Shown: piece after piece, positions 7,591 through 18,200 of the stretch
Position numbering within the stretch: the stretch's first letter is position 1
How the letters are laid out: each line of letters opens with the position of its first letter
NCBI GenBank assembly: GCA_964638715.1
Contig: CAZWZF010000013.1
Location: 37,197-101,196 of the forward strand
Reading direction: 5' to 3'
DNA: 64,000 nt
Source: JBAXQQ01 sp037131695
GTDB lineage: Bacteria; Armatimonadota; Hebobacteria; CAIYQO01
Notes under the pieces: generated by a model
Seen by the model: only the letters and a program-made list of their open reading frames with translations
The model's database searches: none
Told to the model about the DNA's origin: nothing
Translations under genes and position numbers: made by a program

Positions 7591-10500
7591 ATGTCTAATA
7601 GATTACTGATGACTGGTCAGACGCGTTCTGAAATGCAGGCGAAGTTCTGCAATCCATCGGAACCGTTGAGTACTTATTGGAAGCATTTTTTGCTGTTGGC
7701 ACAGCAAAATCCTTTCTGGTTTTCATCATACAGCGTACTTGCTTTTGTTGTTACCGAGGAAGATATTTATCGTCAGCACGCTCGTGATTTATTTTTACGT
7801 TTCACCCGGGAAAAAGATGCTGGCTTGCTGACGAAAGAAGTGCAGTTTCATACCCATACCGCGTCCGCGCCGCTGGGAAGAATGATGGCATTGTATGACT
7901 GGATTGCGGATACTGATTTGCTGACCGCAGATGAAGATGCAGATTTTCGCGCCGCGGTGCTGGATTACGCGTCGCTGGTATCTATGCAGCAACTGCAGGG
8001 ACGCGCCAGAAAGTTTGACAATCAAGTGTTTTCCAATGCCTTTGGTGCCGCGGTTACCGGTTATGTGCTGGGCATCAGCCGCGGCGACAGTCCTTTGGCG
8101 CAGCGATTATATGCTATCGGCATGGAATCGCTGCTGTATCAGTTTGGCAATTTGCCACCCGGTTGCTATTCCGGTGAAGGCAGCACTTACCACATGCAGG
8201 TGGTAATTCCATTATTTACCATGGCAGGTGCATTTGTAGAAGAAGTTACCGGTCTGCCGCTTTATCAGCGCGGGGTGTCACCGGCTTTCGTGCCGTTGCG
8301 TGATTGGCTGGTGATGGCGCGTGATCTTGTCGGTCCCGGTGGTTTGCTGCCGGGTTGGGATGCCTACGGAGTCTATCATAGCCAAGTTCGTTCATACCTG
8401 GCATATCTGGCGTTGCGGGATAATGACATAGACGCATTGGCGCTAATCAGCGACGCGAATATGTGGTATTCATTTTCTCATATAGCCTGGGAATTTGATG
8501 ACCGGATGTGGACGCTGGTATGGTGGCCGGAAAATATAGATTCCACAACTATTTGTCCGTTTTATCCGTGGATGAATAGCAGTTCTGTCGGCGCGTTGCA
8601 GCATGCCGGCACTAAAACAAGGCTGGTGCAATATTGGGATGAATGCGGCGGTGGTGTGTATAACGGACGTGGCAATGTTAACCCAAATGCTATTGATTTA
8701 CAGTCCGGTGGTTTGCCATTGCTGCTTGACGGTGCACCTGCTATTTCACCGGATTTTTTAAATATTGACCGTGAATCCATGCTGAATTATCTGCCTGCCG
8801 GAGTATTGGATGGCTTGCGAAAAATGATGGGACAGCCTGATACAGCAGATGGGATAGACGCCGCTTTGCGGTATGCCATTTGCGGCAGTATCGGCGAGAG
8901 CAATTCTCTGGTTATTGATGGCGAAAACTGGTATGTTCCGCTTCATCCCGCGGCGGGCAAAGGTCTGGCGCTTCATGATGCTGGCGGATTGCAGGTGATA
9001 GAGAGCGACGCGGTTGATTATTATCGCGACCGATATGATGTAACGCGCACAACCCGTATATCTGCCTTGATTGATGGACGAATAATATTGTCGCTGGATG
9101 ATTGGATATCACAAACACCGCATAAATTAACCTGGCAAGCCTTTACATGGCCGGGAGCAATACAAAATGGCAATGCGATAAAGGCAGATATCGGCAGCCA
9201 GATGCAGCTTGATTTATTGCTCGGGCAAGCGGGGGAATGGGATTTAACTCAGGTGCCGGGTTACCCGAAATATCCAGTTAATGGCTCTACCCGCATAGAA
9301 TATAACTTGCCGAATGCCACGACAAAGTCGCGGGTTTTAATGGGAATGGTGATACAAAACAAGCTTGATACCGGCGTGGATATCTCGGATAAATGGGTAT
9401 TAACTACTGATTGCCATGAATGTAAGACTGTTGATTTATCATCATTTTATCTGACAGATAATTTGCCGTCAGGAAGTAATTTAACTTTTACCCGATCAAT
9501 CAATCTCTCAGAAAATGATGATAAAAATCTTTACTTGCGCATTAATTCCGCAACATTATCTATAAAATTAAATGTTAACGATATTGATGTTCCGCTATGT
9601 TACGAACAGCAAAATATGGAAATTCAAGGCGCAACCAGCGATTTCGCGCATATCTTTAATATTAGTTCGGCATGCCGCAATGGTGAAAACAAACTTATCT
9701 TAACATTGAACTCATTTCATGGTGAATCTATTCAGGGACCAATTACACTGCATCGAGTAGTCACGGTGAAAGAAGTTTCATTAACTCCTGTCGAAAAAAA
9801 CCAGTGGCTTGTTGCTGTGGGTGCAGATAAATGTAACATTTTAATGGCAAACGAAAGCGGACGGGTGAATTGGCTATCTGGGCAGACTGACGCAAGACAT
9901 GCTGTATATACCGCAAATGGCGAGTTGTCACTGGCGGGAGTATCTTCCGCTGATTTCCCGGAAATGAAAATATCTGTGAAATCCAACCTGCCGATAGACG
10001 TTGCTTTTACTGATAATTCTGTACGTTTCGGCATATTGCCGAACAATTCCAATGTAATAATCCGCATAGATAATGCCAAAATTGTCATTAACGCAACCGC
10101 GGTATTGCAAATATCCAGTTCAGCAATTGGAAAAACATTGGCATGTCGCATGGGTGATGCCTGCGAGTGCATTGTTAATGGCAAAACAATGGGCAGACGT
10201 GGTGGTACTGGCGACCGATTAGTAGAATGGCAAATATCTGACACTTACAACGGCGCTGAAATAATTGTAGAGTCTGCTGATGATGTGTATAAACTAACGA
10301 ATAGTCTGCCAACAGATTTAGATGATAGAATAATTTCATTGTTACAATCAAATGACTGGCGCATACAAATGGCAGCGGCAGACATTGCAGGAGTTTTTGA
10401 TATTCAGACCGCTATACCGGAATTACTGCGGTTGCTTGCAGAAGAAGAAAACAAACCACCACATCCTCCGTTAATAAAAAGCTGGAGTTTCTCCAAGATG

Positions 10501-10857
10501 AACTCGGCTCTGGAAGATGGTGTGGATAAAACACCTGATTTAACCATTGACCCGGTAGAAGGCACCAAACGGTATCGGTTGAAACGCGCGTTGATTACCG
10601 CGTTGGGTCGCCTTGGTGATAAACAGGCTGTTGAACCACTTGAAAATATAATGGCGTGTGGTGATGATTTCTTCCCCGCTTTGGCGCAGGTGCCAATAGC
10701 ATTAGCCCGGTTGGGGAGCGAAAGCAGTATTCCAATACTTGAAAATAACTGGGATTATGGTGAAGTTAATGTACGCATCCATGTCCATCTTGCGCATGAA
10801 TATATGACCGGCAAAATCAGTAAAACTGACTTTGAAAAGCAGGTAAACCCAGCGTAA
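7591..10857 (+). CDS. Large alpha/alpha-toroid (heparinase/alginate-lyase-like) protein with HEAT repeats
   Basis: A 1088-residue protein starting 1 bp after the previous stop, with GGAG 13 bp upstream. Residues 1-350 are helical and Trp/His/Tyr-rich (KFDNQVFSNAFGAAVTGYVL, GCYSGEGSTYHMQ), resembling the alpha/alpha toroid of polysaccharide lyases such as heparinase II/III and alginate lyases. Residues ~370-700 look like the following beta-sandwich (ALHDAGGLQVIESDAVDYYR, RTTRISALIDGRIILSLDDW). The last ~180 residues contain HEAT/PBS-lyase-type repeats (DWRIQMAAADIAGVFDIQTA, RLKRALITALGRLGDKQAVE). No signal peptide is visible although the two genes before it encode secreted proteins. It therefore acts in the cytoplasm, or its export is not of the classical type. 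The precise activity is not recognisable. Confidence 0.5.
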   Translation: MSNRLLMTGQTRSEMQAKFCNPSEPLSTYWKHFLLLAQQNPFWFSSYSVLAFVVTEEDIYRQHARDLFLRFTREKDAGLLTKEVQFHTHTASAPLGRMMALYDWIADTDLLTADEDADFRAAVLDYASLVSMQQLQGRARKFDNQVFSNAFGAAVTGYVLGISRGDSPLAQRLYAIGMESLLYQFGNLPPGCYSGEGSTYHMQVVIPLFTMAGAFVEEVTGLPLYQRGVSPAFVPLRDWLVMARDLVGPGGLLPGWDAYGVYHSQVRSYLAYLALRDNDIDALALISDANMWYSFSHIAWEFDDRMWTLVWWPENIDSTTICPFYPWMNSSSVGALQHAGTKTRLVQYWDECGGGVYNGRGNVNPNAIDLQSGGLPLLLDGAPAISPDFLNIDRESMLNYLPAGVLDGLRKMMGQPDTADGIDAALRYAICGSIGESNSLVIDGENWYVPLHPAAGKGLALHDAGGLQVIESDAVDYYRDRYDVTRTTRISALIDGRIILSLDDWISQTPHKLTWQAFTWPGAIQNGNAIKADIGSQMQLDLLLGQAGEWDLTQVPGYPKYPVNGSTRIEYNLPNATTKSRVLMGMVIQNKLDTGVDISDKWVLTTDCHECKTVDLSSFYLTDNLPSGSNLTFTRSINLSENDDKNLYLRINSATLSIKLNVNDIDVPLCYEQQNMEIQGATSDFAHIFNISSACRNGENKLILTLNSFHGESIQGPITLHRVVTVKEVSLTPVEKNQWLVAVGADKCNILMANESGRVNWLSGQTDARHAVYTANGELSLAGVSSADFPEMKISVKSNLPIDVAFTDNSVRFGILPNNSNVIIRIDNAKIVINATAVLQISSSAIGKTLACRMGDACECIVNGKTMGRRGGTGDRLVEWQISDTYNGAEIIVESADDVYKLTNSLPTDLDDRIISLLQSNDWRIQMAAADIAGVFDIQTAIPELLRLLAEEENKPPHPPLIKSWSFSKMNSALEDGVDKTPDLTIDPVEGTKRYRLKRALITALGRLGDKQAVEPLENIMACGDDFFPALAQVPIALARLGSESSIPILENNWDYGEVNVRIHVHLAHEYMTGKISKTDFEKQVNPA

Positions 10858-11219
10858 GTTATGATAGAGCATTCGCTTTTCAAATAGAACTTTACTTAAG
10901 TATGGTCGCTGAGCCTGTTGAAGTGACATTAAATGAAAGCCTTGATATAAGAGGAGATTGCAAAACGTGCTAATTATATAATCAACCAAACCACCCCCTA
11001 CCCCCTCCTTGTCAAGGAGGGGAGTTATGGTAGTTACTTGATAAAATAATGGCTTTTTAATAATTAAAACCTTCATTTTTAAACTCCCCTCCTTAACAAG
11101 GAGGGGTGGCCGAAGGTCGGGGTGGTTTTCGACTACCACAAGACTGATACCTAAACATTAAAAAAATCAGGTTTTATAAGAGCCTGATATAAGTTAATCA
11201 TTTAATTTGAGGTGTTATT
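10858..11219. other. Intergenic region dominated by a REP/MITE-like element
   Basis: The gap separates the gene ending at 10857 from the next operon. It holds a degenerate dispersed-repeat copy (~10902-10930, ggtcgctgagcctgttgaag) and the inverted-repeat element described separately at 10987-11130. GAGGTG at ~11209-11214 is the ribosome binding site of the next gene. No other structure was seen. Confidence 0.6.
10987..11130. repeat. MITE-like element with inverted REP-type ends
   Basis: The left end (aaaccaccccctaccccctc…ggagtt, 10987-11025) and the right end (aactcccctcctt…ggggtggtttt, 11082-11129) are inverted copies of one another around an AT-rich centre. Each end also contains its own palindrome, CCCTCCTTGtCAAGGAGGG on the left and CCCTCCTTaaCAAGGAGGG on the right. 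The same repeat occurs at 62540-62578 and 62967-63004 around the DUF559 gene. There is no coding capacity of its own. Mobilisation in trans is an inference. Confidence 0.75.
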
Positions 11220-13199
11220 ATGAATGAAAAACCTGTATATGAAATATCTCGTACAGATATTGTTCCTGAACTTGACGGGTGGCTGCAATCACCATGTTGG
11301 CAAACAGCAAAATGGGTAGAGCGTTTTCTTGCAATGGATACCTGGCAACCAGGTAAACCAGTTGCGGCAGCACTGTTGTGGGACAATGACTATCTGTATG
11401 TCGGCATTAAAATCAGCGAACCACAAATGGGGATGCTGCATACCGGTAATCTGCCAATTCGCGCTGATGATATTATTGAATTATATCTTGATGTCAATGG
11501 AACCGGACAGGAACATTTTGTATTGAGCATTAACGCGTTGGGCGAAATTACCGCGGATAAATGGCTGATAGATAATCCCGGTTGGGGAACACGGCATCCA
11601 TTCATATTAAACAATGTTAAATGCGTCTCGAAATTAACAGGCAGCGGTTGGCAAATAGAGTTGGCCGTTCCATTTAACGCGCTTAATATCACCGCGCCGA
11701 AAACGAACGAAAACTGGCATGTAAATATCTGCCGAATTGACCACTCAGCTTATCAATGGAGTTTCTGGGCACCTGCCGACCCGGTTGAACACAGTTATGA
11801 AATATTGACCGTTGTTCAATTTTCAGATAATACAAATGAAATGCCGGCAAATATTGAAAATAAGCCGGAATGGCCGCAACAACCGCGGTTTGCCATGCGT
11901 GGTTTCATGTATGATACCAGCCGCGGATCAATGATTTACACCCCGGAATACTGGATACAGCGATTCCCGTGGCTAAAAGAACAGGGGTTCAACACCTTTC
12001 TGCTTTATTTTGAAAATCATCTAAGTTATGAAAAGCATCATGCTTTTGCACCGCCGGGTTCATGGACACTTCAGGATTTAACTGATGTCCAGAAAGCGGG
12101 ATTGGAATATGGCATCGATGTAATACCGGCCCAGACATCCATCGGTCATTGCACCGGCATCCTCACTCACCCGGAATACGCGGAAATGGCAGAAGAAGGC
12201 AGTGACAGTTACCAGTTTTGTACTTCGCATCCAAAAAGCTTGCAGGTATTAACGGAAATATTTGATGAATTGGCGTCAAAATCGCAATCGCCATATATCA
12301 GTATCAACGCTGACGAATCCGCGTATCTCGGTCTTTGCCCGCGCTGCCAATCGGCCTTCCCCGGATGGTCAAAAGGAAAGATTTTCCAGCACCACATAAT
12401 GCCGATATATGATGTTATAAAATCCCACGGCAAGCGAATGATGATGTGGGATGATATGTTATGGCTATATCCTGAAGCCGTAGAAGGCTTGCCGCGCGAT
12501 ATTATTTTACTTGATTGGCATTACAGCCAGCATCGCCGCTACCCATCTATAGACCATTGGCGGTCTTTAGGATTTGATGTGATTGTTTGCCCGGGAATGT
12601 ATGCGGTGGAAAACGCTTTTTGGATTGCCGACCATGGCGTGGAAAGCGGAGCTATGGGCATTATCAATACCTTGTGGGAAGACCACAGCCTGCCGATTGG
12701 CAGTCGCTGGCAGCATTTTATGGCGACATCATGGGCGGCGCACGCACCTGTACCGTCTGATATAAATAATTGGTACGCACAAGCCGGCGAGAAGCTATTT
12801 GGCGCGGGTGGTGAACGTATCGGCCATTCGCTGGCAGCCCAGGATAATCTGAAGCGCACCGGACATCCTGTATCAACACCTATGTTAGAATGGAAGGCAA
12901 TATGCCAGGCAATCGATGAAGCACAACAACTGTTGAATACCTGCAATATCAGTGGTATTAACAAAGAATTGCTGGAAGAATTTATTTATTCACGGCGTTT
13001 AATGGCATTACAGACACAGGTTGAAACAAACAGTAAATTAAACCCAAAAACTCGCTTGGAAATAGAAACAGAAATGGCGATATTGCGAAACGAAGGTTTA
13101 TCACGTTGGGAAAAACAATGCCGTGTACCATCACAAAAACCGGCATTTCTGGAAAGATATACCGCAATCGAAAATGAATTGGTGAAAAAAGATGAATAA
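11220..13199 (+). CDS. CBM9-like domain fused to GH20-type beta-hexosaminidase-like barrel
   Basis: A 659-residue protein without a signal peptide. Residues 1-205 match the layout of a CBM9-like domain (LLWDNDYLYVGIKISEPQMG, DDIIELYLDVNGTGQEHFVL, SGWQIELAVPFNAL). Residues ~220-560 form a TIM barrel like GH20 enzymes: RGFMYDTSRG at the first strand, then the acidic pair in YISINADES in the position of the GH20 catalytic Asp-Glu, and later GKRMMMWDDMLW and TLWEDHS as in the family's substrate-binding strands. A conserved double-Cys motif (LCPRCQ) follows the acidic pair. Probable beta-N-acetylhexosaminidase or related glycosidase; substrate unproved. A Shine-Dalgarno (GAGGTG) precedes the start. 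The 3' end overlaps the next gene by 8 bp. Confidence 0.6.
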   Translation: MNEKPVYEISRTDIVPELDGWLQSPCWQTAKWVERFLAMDTWQPGKPVAAALLWDNDYLYVGIKISEPQMGMLHTGNLPIRADDIIELYLDVNGTGQEHFVLSINALGEITADKWLIDNPGWGTRHPFILNNVKCVSKLTGSGWQIELAVPFNALNITAPKTNENWHVNICRIDHSAYQWSFWAPADPVEHSYEILTVVQFSDNTNEMPANIENKPEWPQQPRFAMRGFMYDTSRGSMIYTPEYWIQRFPWLKEQGFNTFLLYFENHLSYEKHHAFAPPGSWTLQDLTDVQKAGLEYGIDVIPAQTSIGHCTGILTHPEYAEMAEEGSDSYQFCTSHPKSLQVLTEIFDELASKSQSPYISINADESAYLGLCPRCQSAFPGWSKGKIFQHHIMPIYDVIKSHGKRMMMWDDMLWLYPEAVEGLPRDIILLDWHYSQHRRYPSIDHWRSLGFDVIVCPGMYAVENAFWIADHGVESGAMGIINTLWEDHSLPIGSRWQHFMATSWAAHAPVPSDINNWYAQAGEKLFGAGGERIGHSLAAQDNLKRTGHPVSTPMLEWKAICQAIDEAQQLLNTCNISGINKELLEEFIYSRRLMALQTQVETNSKLNPKTRLEIETEMAILRNEGLSRWEKQCRVPSQKPAFLERYTAIENELVKKDE

Positions 13200-15189
13200 C
13201 AACAAAAGTATCAGATTATCGACTGCCCATTTTCAAATTGAAATCAGCAATTCCACCGGAGCGATAACCAGAATATCTCACCCTGATGATGTTTATGACA
13301 TGAACTGGGTATCTACCAGCGGAGAAAATCCAGCTTTTCTCGACTCTCACGGTTGGGGGTTGGGGTTTCTTGCCGTGCCGGGTGGCAATGGTCCACAACG
13401 CTGGCAACAAGTAAAGAATATCAAGATTGAAAATAATACTGCTGTCAGCCAATACCTTGTTGGTAATATTGAAGTTACTGTTACCCGGATATTGAATGAT
13501 AATCATTTAGATGAAAGTTTTGAATTCCGTAATCTATCTGAAAATGAACAGCCCATCTGGGGAATCGGTCTGTATACCCCATTTAATGATAATTACCCAG
13601 ATGCTGGCACCTGTATTACACGTCGCTGCAATGCTCATTTATGGTGTGCCGGCAACACGACATACGCTTGCTGCTTGCGCATGGGTGGTATCGCGCCGCA
13701 CCTTGGTATGGTATTAACAGATGGTTATATCGGCGGTTACAGCATCGAAGGTCGCGGACTAATGCTTGGCGGTTCTAATCTACGCGGAAGCATGGTGTTA
13801 AATGCCAATGGTCTTACTCTATTACCCGGACAGGTACATCACATTGCATGGACTTCTTTCTGGCATCAAGGTTGGGATGATTTCTTTGCACAGGCACGTA
13901 TTATCCCCAATTTCATTGAAGTTCAAGCTGACCATTATACATATATCACAGGAAATTCTCCAATAATTACCTTGAGTGATTCAACCGCGACGATAGAATC
14001 TCCTGTGGAAAAATCAGGTGAACAAACGCTAAAAATCAATTATGGCGCCGGTCGCGAAACATGGGTTCGCTTGCAGGCTATTGATAGCATTCAAAACCTT
14101 GTACGCAATCGCATAGCATTTATATTAAATAAACAACAGGTAAACGACATATCCAGTCCATACGATGGCGCGTTTGTCTGTTACGATAATGAGACTAAAT
14201 CGCAATTACCACGCGGACATCGCCCTGACTTCAGTGAAAGCCGCGAACGATTAGGGATGGGAGTGTTGCTGGCGCAATCTCTTTGCCATTGGGATGATGA
14301 TAAAATAAAAAGCGCGCTTACACGCTATCATAATTTCGTTCGCACAAAACTTCAACTGCCGGATGGCACCGTATTGGGACAGGTCGATGGCGATAGTCAC
14401 CGGCTTTACAACTTCCCATGGGTTGCTCAACTGCATCTTGAACTATTTCATTCCACTGGTGAAAACAGCTATCTGGACGACTGTTTCAAAACTATTTGCG
14501 CTTATTATCGGCAAGGTGGAGACCATTTTTATCCAATAGGACTTCCAATAGTTGATGCCGTTAATACATTCCGTGCTGCCGGTCGGGTATCAGAGGCTGA
14601 CCAATTATTGAATAATTTCTGCCGACATGGTGATAATGTAGTAAAAAATGGACTTAATCTGCCGCGTCACGAGGTTAATTATGAACAAACCATCGTATCG
14701 CCTGCTGTGCTGATTTCACTGGAATGTTACCTGCTGACTAAAGATAGGAAATATTTTGATTGCGTAAAAGAAATGCTGCCGGCACTGGAAGCATTCGGCG
14801 GAAGACAGCCTGATTATCGGCTTAATGACATTGCTATACGCCATTGGGACGGTTACTGGTTCGGCAAGCGCGAAACCTGGGGAGATGTATTCCCGCATCA
14901 CTGGAGTGCCACAACGGGTTGGACCTTTTATCTGTATTGGCTGGCAACAGGAGATGAATCTTATCGCCAACGCGGTAGAGATATTCTGCTCAACAATCTT
15001 TGTTCGTTTAATGCTGATGGCAGTGCCACCTGCGCCTATATTTATCCTGACGCGGTAAATGGTGAGCCGGGACGTTTCGCAGATCCGCTTGCAAATGACC
15101 AGGATTGGATTTTAGTATTTCTAATGCTGGCAATGCGAATAGACCCGGAACTTGCATCAATAGTAATTACAAATACAAAAACCACTTAA
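13192..15189 (+). CDS. Six-hairpin-type (alpha/alpha)6 glycosidase-like protein
   Basis: A 665-residue protein whose ATG lies inside the end of the preceding gene (8-bp overlap), so the two are translationally coupled. The N-terminal ~300 residues are a beta-sandwich (HFQIEISNSTGAITRISHPD opening). The C-terminal ~340 residues are a helical toroid with aromatic-rich loops (LYNFPWVAQLHLELFHSTGE, GDVFPHHWSATTGWTFYLYW, IYPDAVNGEPGRFADPLAND). This beta-sandwich plus toroid layout is shared by many glycosidases and lyases. No family-specific catalytic motif is certain. There is no signal peptide, which suggests cytoplasmic breakdown of imported oligosaccharides together with the GH20-like neighbour. 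Confidence 0.5.
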   Translation: MNNNKSIRLSTAHFQIEISNSTGAITRISHPDDVYDMNWVSTSGENPAFLDSHGWGLGFLAVPGGNGPQRWQQVKNIKIENNTAVSQYLVGNIEVTVTRILNDNHLDESFEFRNLSENEQPIWGIGLYTPFNDNYPDAGTCITRRCNAHLWCAGNTTYACCLRMGGIAPHLGMVLTDGYIGGYSIEGRGLMLGGSNLRGSMVLNANGLTLLPGQVHHIAWTSFWHQGWDDFFAQARIIPNFIEVQADHYTYITGNSPIITLSDSTATIESPVEKSGEQTLKINYGAGRETWVRLQAIDSIQNLVRNRIAFILNKQQVNDISSPYDGAFVCYDNETKSQLPRGHRPDFSESRERLGMGVLLAQSLCHWDDDKIKSALTRYHNFVRTKLQLPDGTVLGQVDGDSHRLYNFPWVAQLHLELFHSTGENSYLDDCFKTICAYYRQGGDHFYPIGLPIVDAVNTFRAAGRVSEADQLLNNFCRHGDNVVKNGLNLPRHEVNYEQTIVSPAVLISLECYLLTKDRKYFDCVKEMLPALEAFGGRQPDYRLNDIAIRHWDGYWFGKRETWGDVFPHHWSATTGWTFYLYWLATGDESYRQRGRDILLNNLCSFNADGSATCAYIYPDAVNGEPGRFADPLANDQDWILVFLMLAMRIDPELASIVITNTKTT

Positions 15190-15208
15190 TAGTGTCAAAA
15201 TAATCAAT
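15189..15208 (+). promoter_or_regulatory. Second copy of the motif shared by GH66-like genes
   Basis: atagtgtcaaaataatcaat matches 3608-3630 except for two short insertions. It begins at the stop of the preceding gene and ends where the predicted -35 element starts, a position suited to an activator or repressor site. Confidence 0.4.
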
Positions 15209-15236
15209 GCACACCTCTGGTGATTTTTGATATAAT
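15208..15236 (+). promoter_or_regulatory. Predicted sigma70-type promoter for the 1493-residue protein
   Basis: A consensus -10 box TATAAT at 15231-15236 lies 17 bp after TGCACA (15208-15213, 4 of 6 matches to the -35 consensus). It is 46 bp before the chosen ATG at 15283. It sits between two genes of the same strand, so the large gene can be expressed independently of the upstream operon. Confidence 0.6.
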
Positions 15237-15282
15237 CACTGCATATTGGTACGATTCTAAGTTCAGTATTCTGGAGATTTTA

Positions 15283-18200
15283 ATGATGCGTTTTTATTTT
15301 TGCTTATTAATAATATTTTCAACTTTGATAATGTCTGTTGCGGCGAATAACTGGGTGGATTTGCCGACAACAGACTGGCAGGGGAATTTAAAGGCGGAAG
15401 TTACCGGTATTAAGAACCCGATGACGGCTATAGTAGGTTATCCCACCCGGGACGCGTCGCCGCTGGCTATTGCCAGCGCGCAGGAATTACCCGCCGGAGT
15501 ATATGAAATCAGGTTTACTTTGCGGCCATCGCATACAGCCGGAGCGGTGGCTTTCAACAGCGGGTTAAGGGTGAAAAATGATAACGATTCAATAGATTTT
15601 CCCGGTCAATTTTTCGCCCGGGTACATCAGCCGGAAACCCGCGTTATTAAAATCATAAAAACAAAACCCGGTTCGCTGAATCTGCGCCTGACCGCTTTTA
15701 CCGATAATGTAATATTCCAAAACGCGCAACGGGATGCAAAAAATAAAACTGCCGGTGGTAACATACAGCCCGACGACCCGGAAGACAACAACGTCGATGA
15801 GGATCTTGGACTCTCGCCTGCGTCATCTTTCTATTACCTGCTGGACAAGGCGGAATACCGCATTTTGTCGCAAAGTGGCTGCGTTGCCCGGGTATATACC
15901 GACAAGATTCGTTATAATCCCGGCGACACAATGAAAGGTACTGTTACCTTGACTGATACCAGCGGCAAAGGCGGCGATGGCACAGTAAATTTATACCTGG
16001 AACATAATTTGAATGACAGGGTGAAAATAAAATCGCTTCCGGTAAAACTGGCGGCGGAGCCGCAGATATTGTCATTTGATACCGTTTTGCCAAAGGAAGA
16101 GTTGGGCTATGCACTAGTGGGCGAATATCTGTCAGCAGACGGCAAAGACCGTGATGAGAATGCCGAATATTTCAACATCGCGAAAAACTTCAATCGGGTA
16201 GCGTTATTTGGCAGCGGCGCTGGCAGTACCCGCGATGTCACTCTCGATGACGACACCGTGCGCAAGGCGGTCTCATATTCCCGTTCCGAATATTACAATG
16301 CCTGCGAATATTTCGCCTGGGCAGAAGATGATATGGTGGAAATGAGTCCTAACGGCGATTACTGGTTTTCGGGACAAACTAACTACCATATTAATAAACA
16401 GACCATACAAAAACAAATTCGCATTGCCCATGAACAAGGCATATCAATGGTCACTTACGGAAAGTTTGTCATGTCCGGCTATCCCGGATGGAAAACCGCT
16501 TACGATTATCCGAGTGACCACCGAAGCCAATATTATTATCCGGTTGGCATGTGGGAAGGTGTTAACAGCACCATTCTGGACCGGTTCCGCAACAAAGAAA
16601 TGGTTCCATATTCCCCGCTGCCAACAATACCGGGAAATCCTTACTATATCTGGTGGCAGGAATTTATGCCGATTAACCCTGACGCTACCCCGCGAATGTC
16701 GCGTATCGCAGCTGAAGAGGTTATTCGTTCTGTAGATATGTTCGGTTGGGACGGCATCCGCTGGGATGGTCATCCGCGCGGCGGCGGGCAATGCGGCAGC
16801 AGCGGGAATTATGACCAGGCGGCGGCACGCCGCACACAATCGCTGGTGCGGTATTTCAAAGATATCGTCGGCGCGAAATATCCCAACTTTGGCAATGGAT
16901 ACAATTATCTGTTAATCGAACCAAAGAAAGATTACAACTGGGCAGTTGAAGATTATGAATTAGATGAATTATGCCGTGGCGGCGGTTTGCTGATGAATGA
17001 ATCCATCGGCAATGCCTCTGCCGGCTGGACATTTGACACCATCGTCCGTAACCTGCAGGTTGAAGGTGATTTGTGCCGCGAACGTGGCGGGTATTACCTG
17101 GGCATCAGTTTTGCAAAATCCCCGCGGGATGTGATCATTGAAAGTGCGTTGTGGGCCGCCGCTGGCGCCAGGCCATACACAAACGCGATGAATAAATCGA
17201 CACGGCGATATTGCACCCGCTACTCGCAATATACCCTGGACGAAAATCTGCGCCGTCTGACAACCCCGGAAAAAGTATTGGCTCCGCAAACAGAAACAAA
17301 GCTGTGGTGGCAGCCATTTGTATACGAAACACCGTTAATTAATGGCAAACGGCAAATGATTGTCAACCTGCTGAACATACCACGACAGGCAAAACGCCCG
17401 GCACGCGACGGCGAGGTAAAACCTGAATGGGATATGCCGGCTGGTACAGACCCGGTTACTTTTGCGTTCACCTTACCCGCTGGCATTCGCGCCGTCAGTG
17501 CCAGCATGATTGACCCGCGAACGCTGGAAATTATGCCATTGACGCTAAAAGACAACCTGTTGCAGATACCGGCTATCGCCATTTGGTATGTCGTAGTGAT
17601 AGACCTTACCGTTGACGCAAACGCGCCATCGCTGGCGTCACTTTACGGTTCTCCAAAAACATTTGGGATATTGCGAACAGACTTGAAAAGTGACAGAAAA
17701 CCGGAAGTTCTGCTGGACCCCAAACGCGAGATATGGGAAGTGAACAAGGATATGTCGGTACTGGCTCCCGATTGGAGCACGAAAAACGATGAAGAACAGA
17801 AAACTGTTGATGCGCTGGGTTGGGATGAACACAACGCGGCAGTTCTCAAAAAAAGAGATAATAACACCGCAGATGATTATATAAAAGGCTGGTGGCATGG
17901 CGGTTCGCTGCCCGCTGATTTGAAGTTGAAGGATAATACTATCGCGTTTGGCGATTTAACCCCGCGCCGCAATGGCCGGTTCGATATCTATTACGGGCGC
18001 GGCGCCATGGATTACCGGTTGCGGATGCCGGCGATTTTTGCCGGACTTGGCAATTTCACCGCTTATGACGCACCGTTATGGGGTGCATTAAAACAATCTC
18101 CCAACATGGGAATAGGCGGCAATATGCCCTGGTCGCAATATCAAAACTTTGACATGCTGCTGTTCACCGGCATCCCGCATTGCGCAATTGGCGCGGAAAA

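Noticed and set aside
10702..11139. 145-residue minus-strand open frame
   Set aside because: It overlaps the end of a real gene and reads through the REP-like repeat (translated as PPLLVKEG-type stretches), a known artefact of such repeats.
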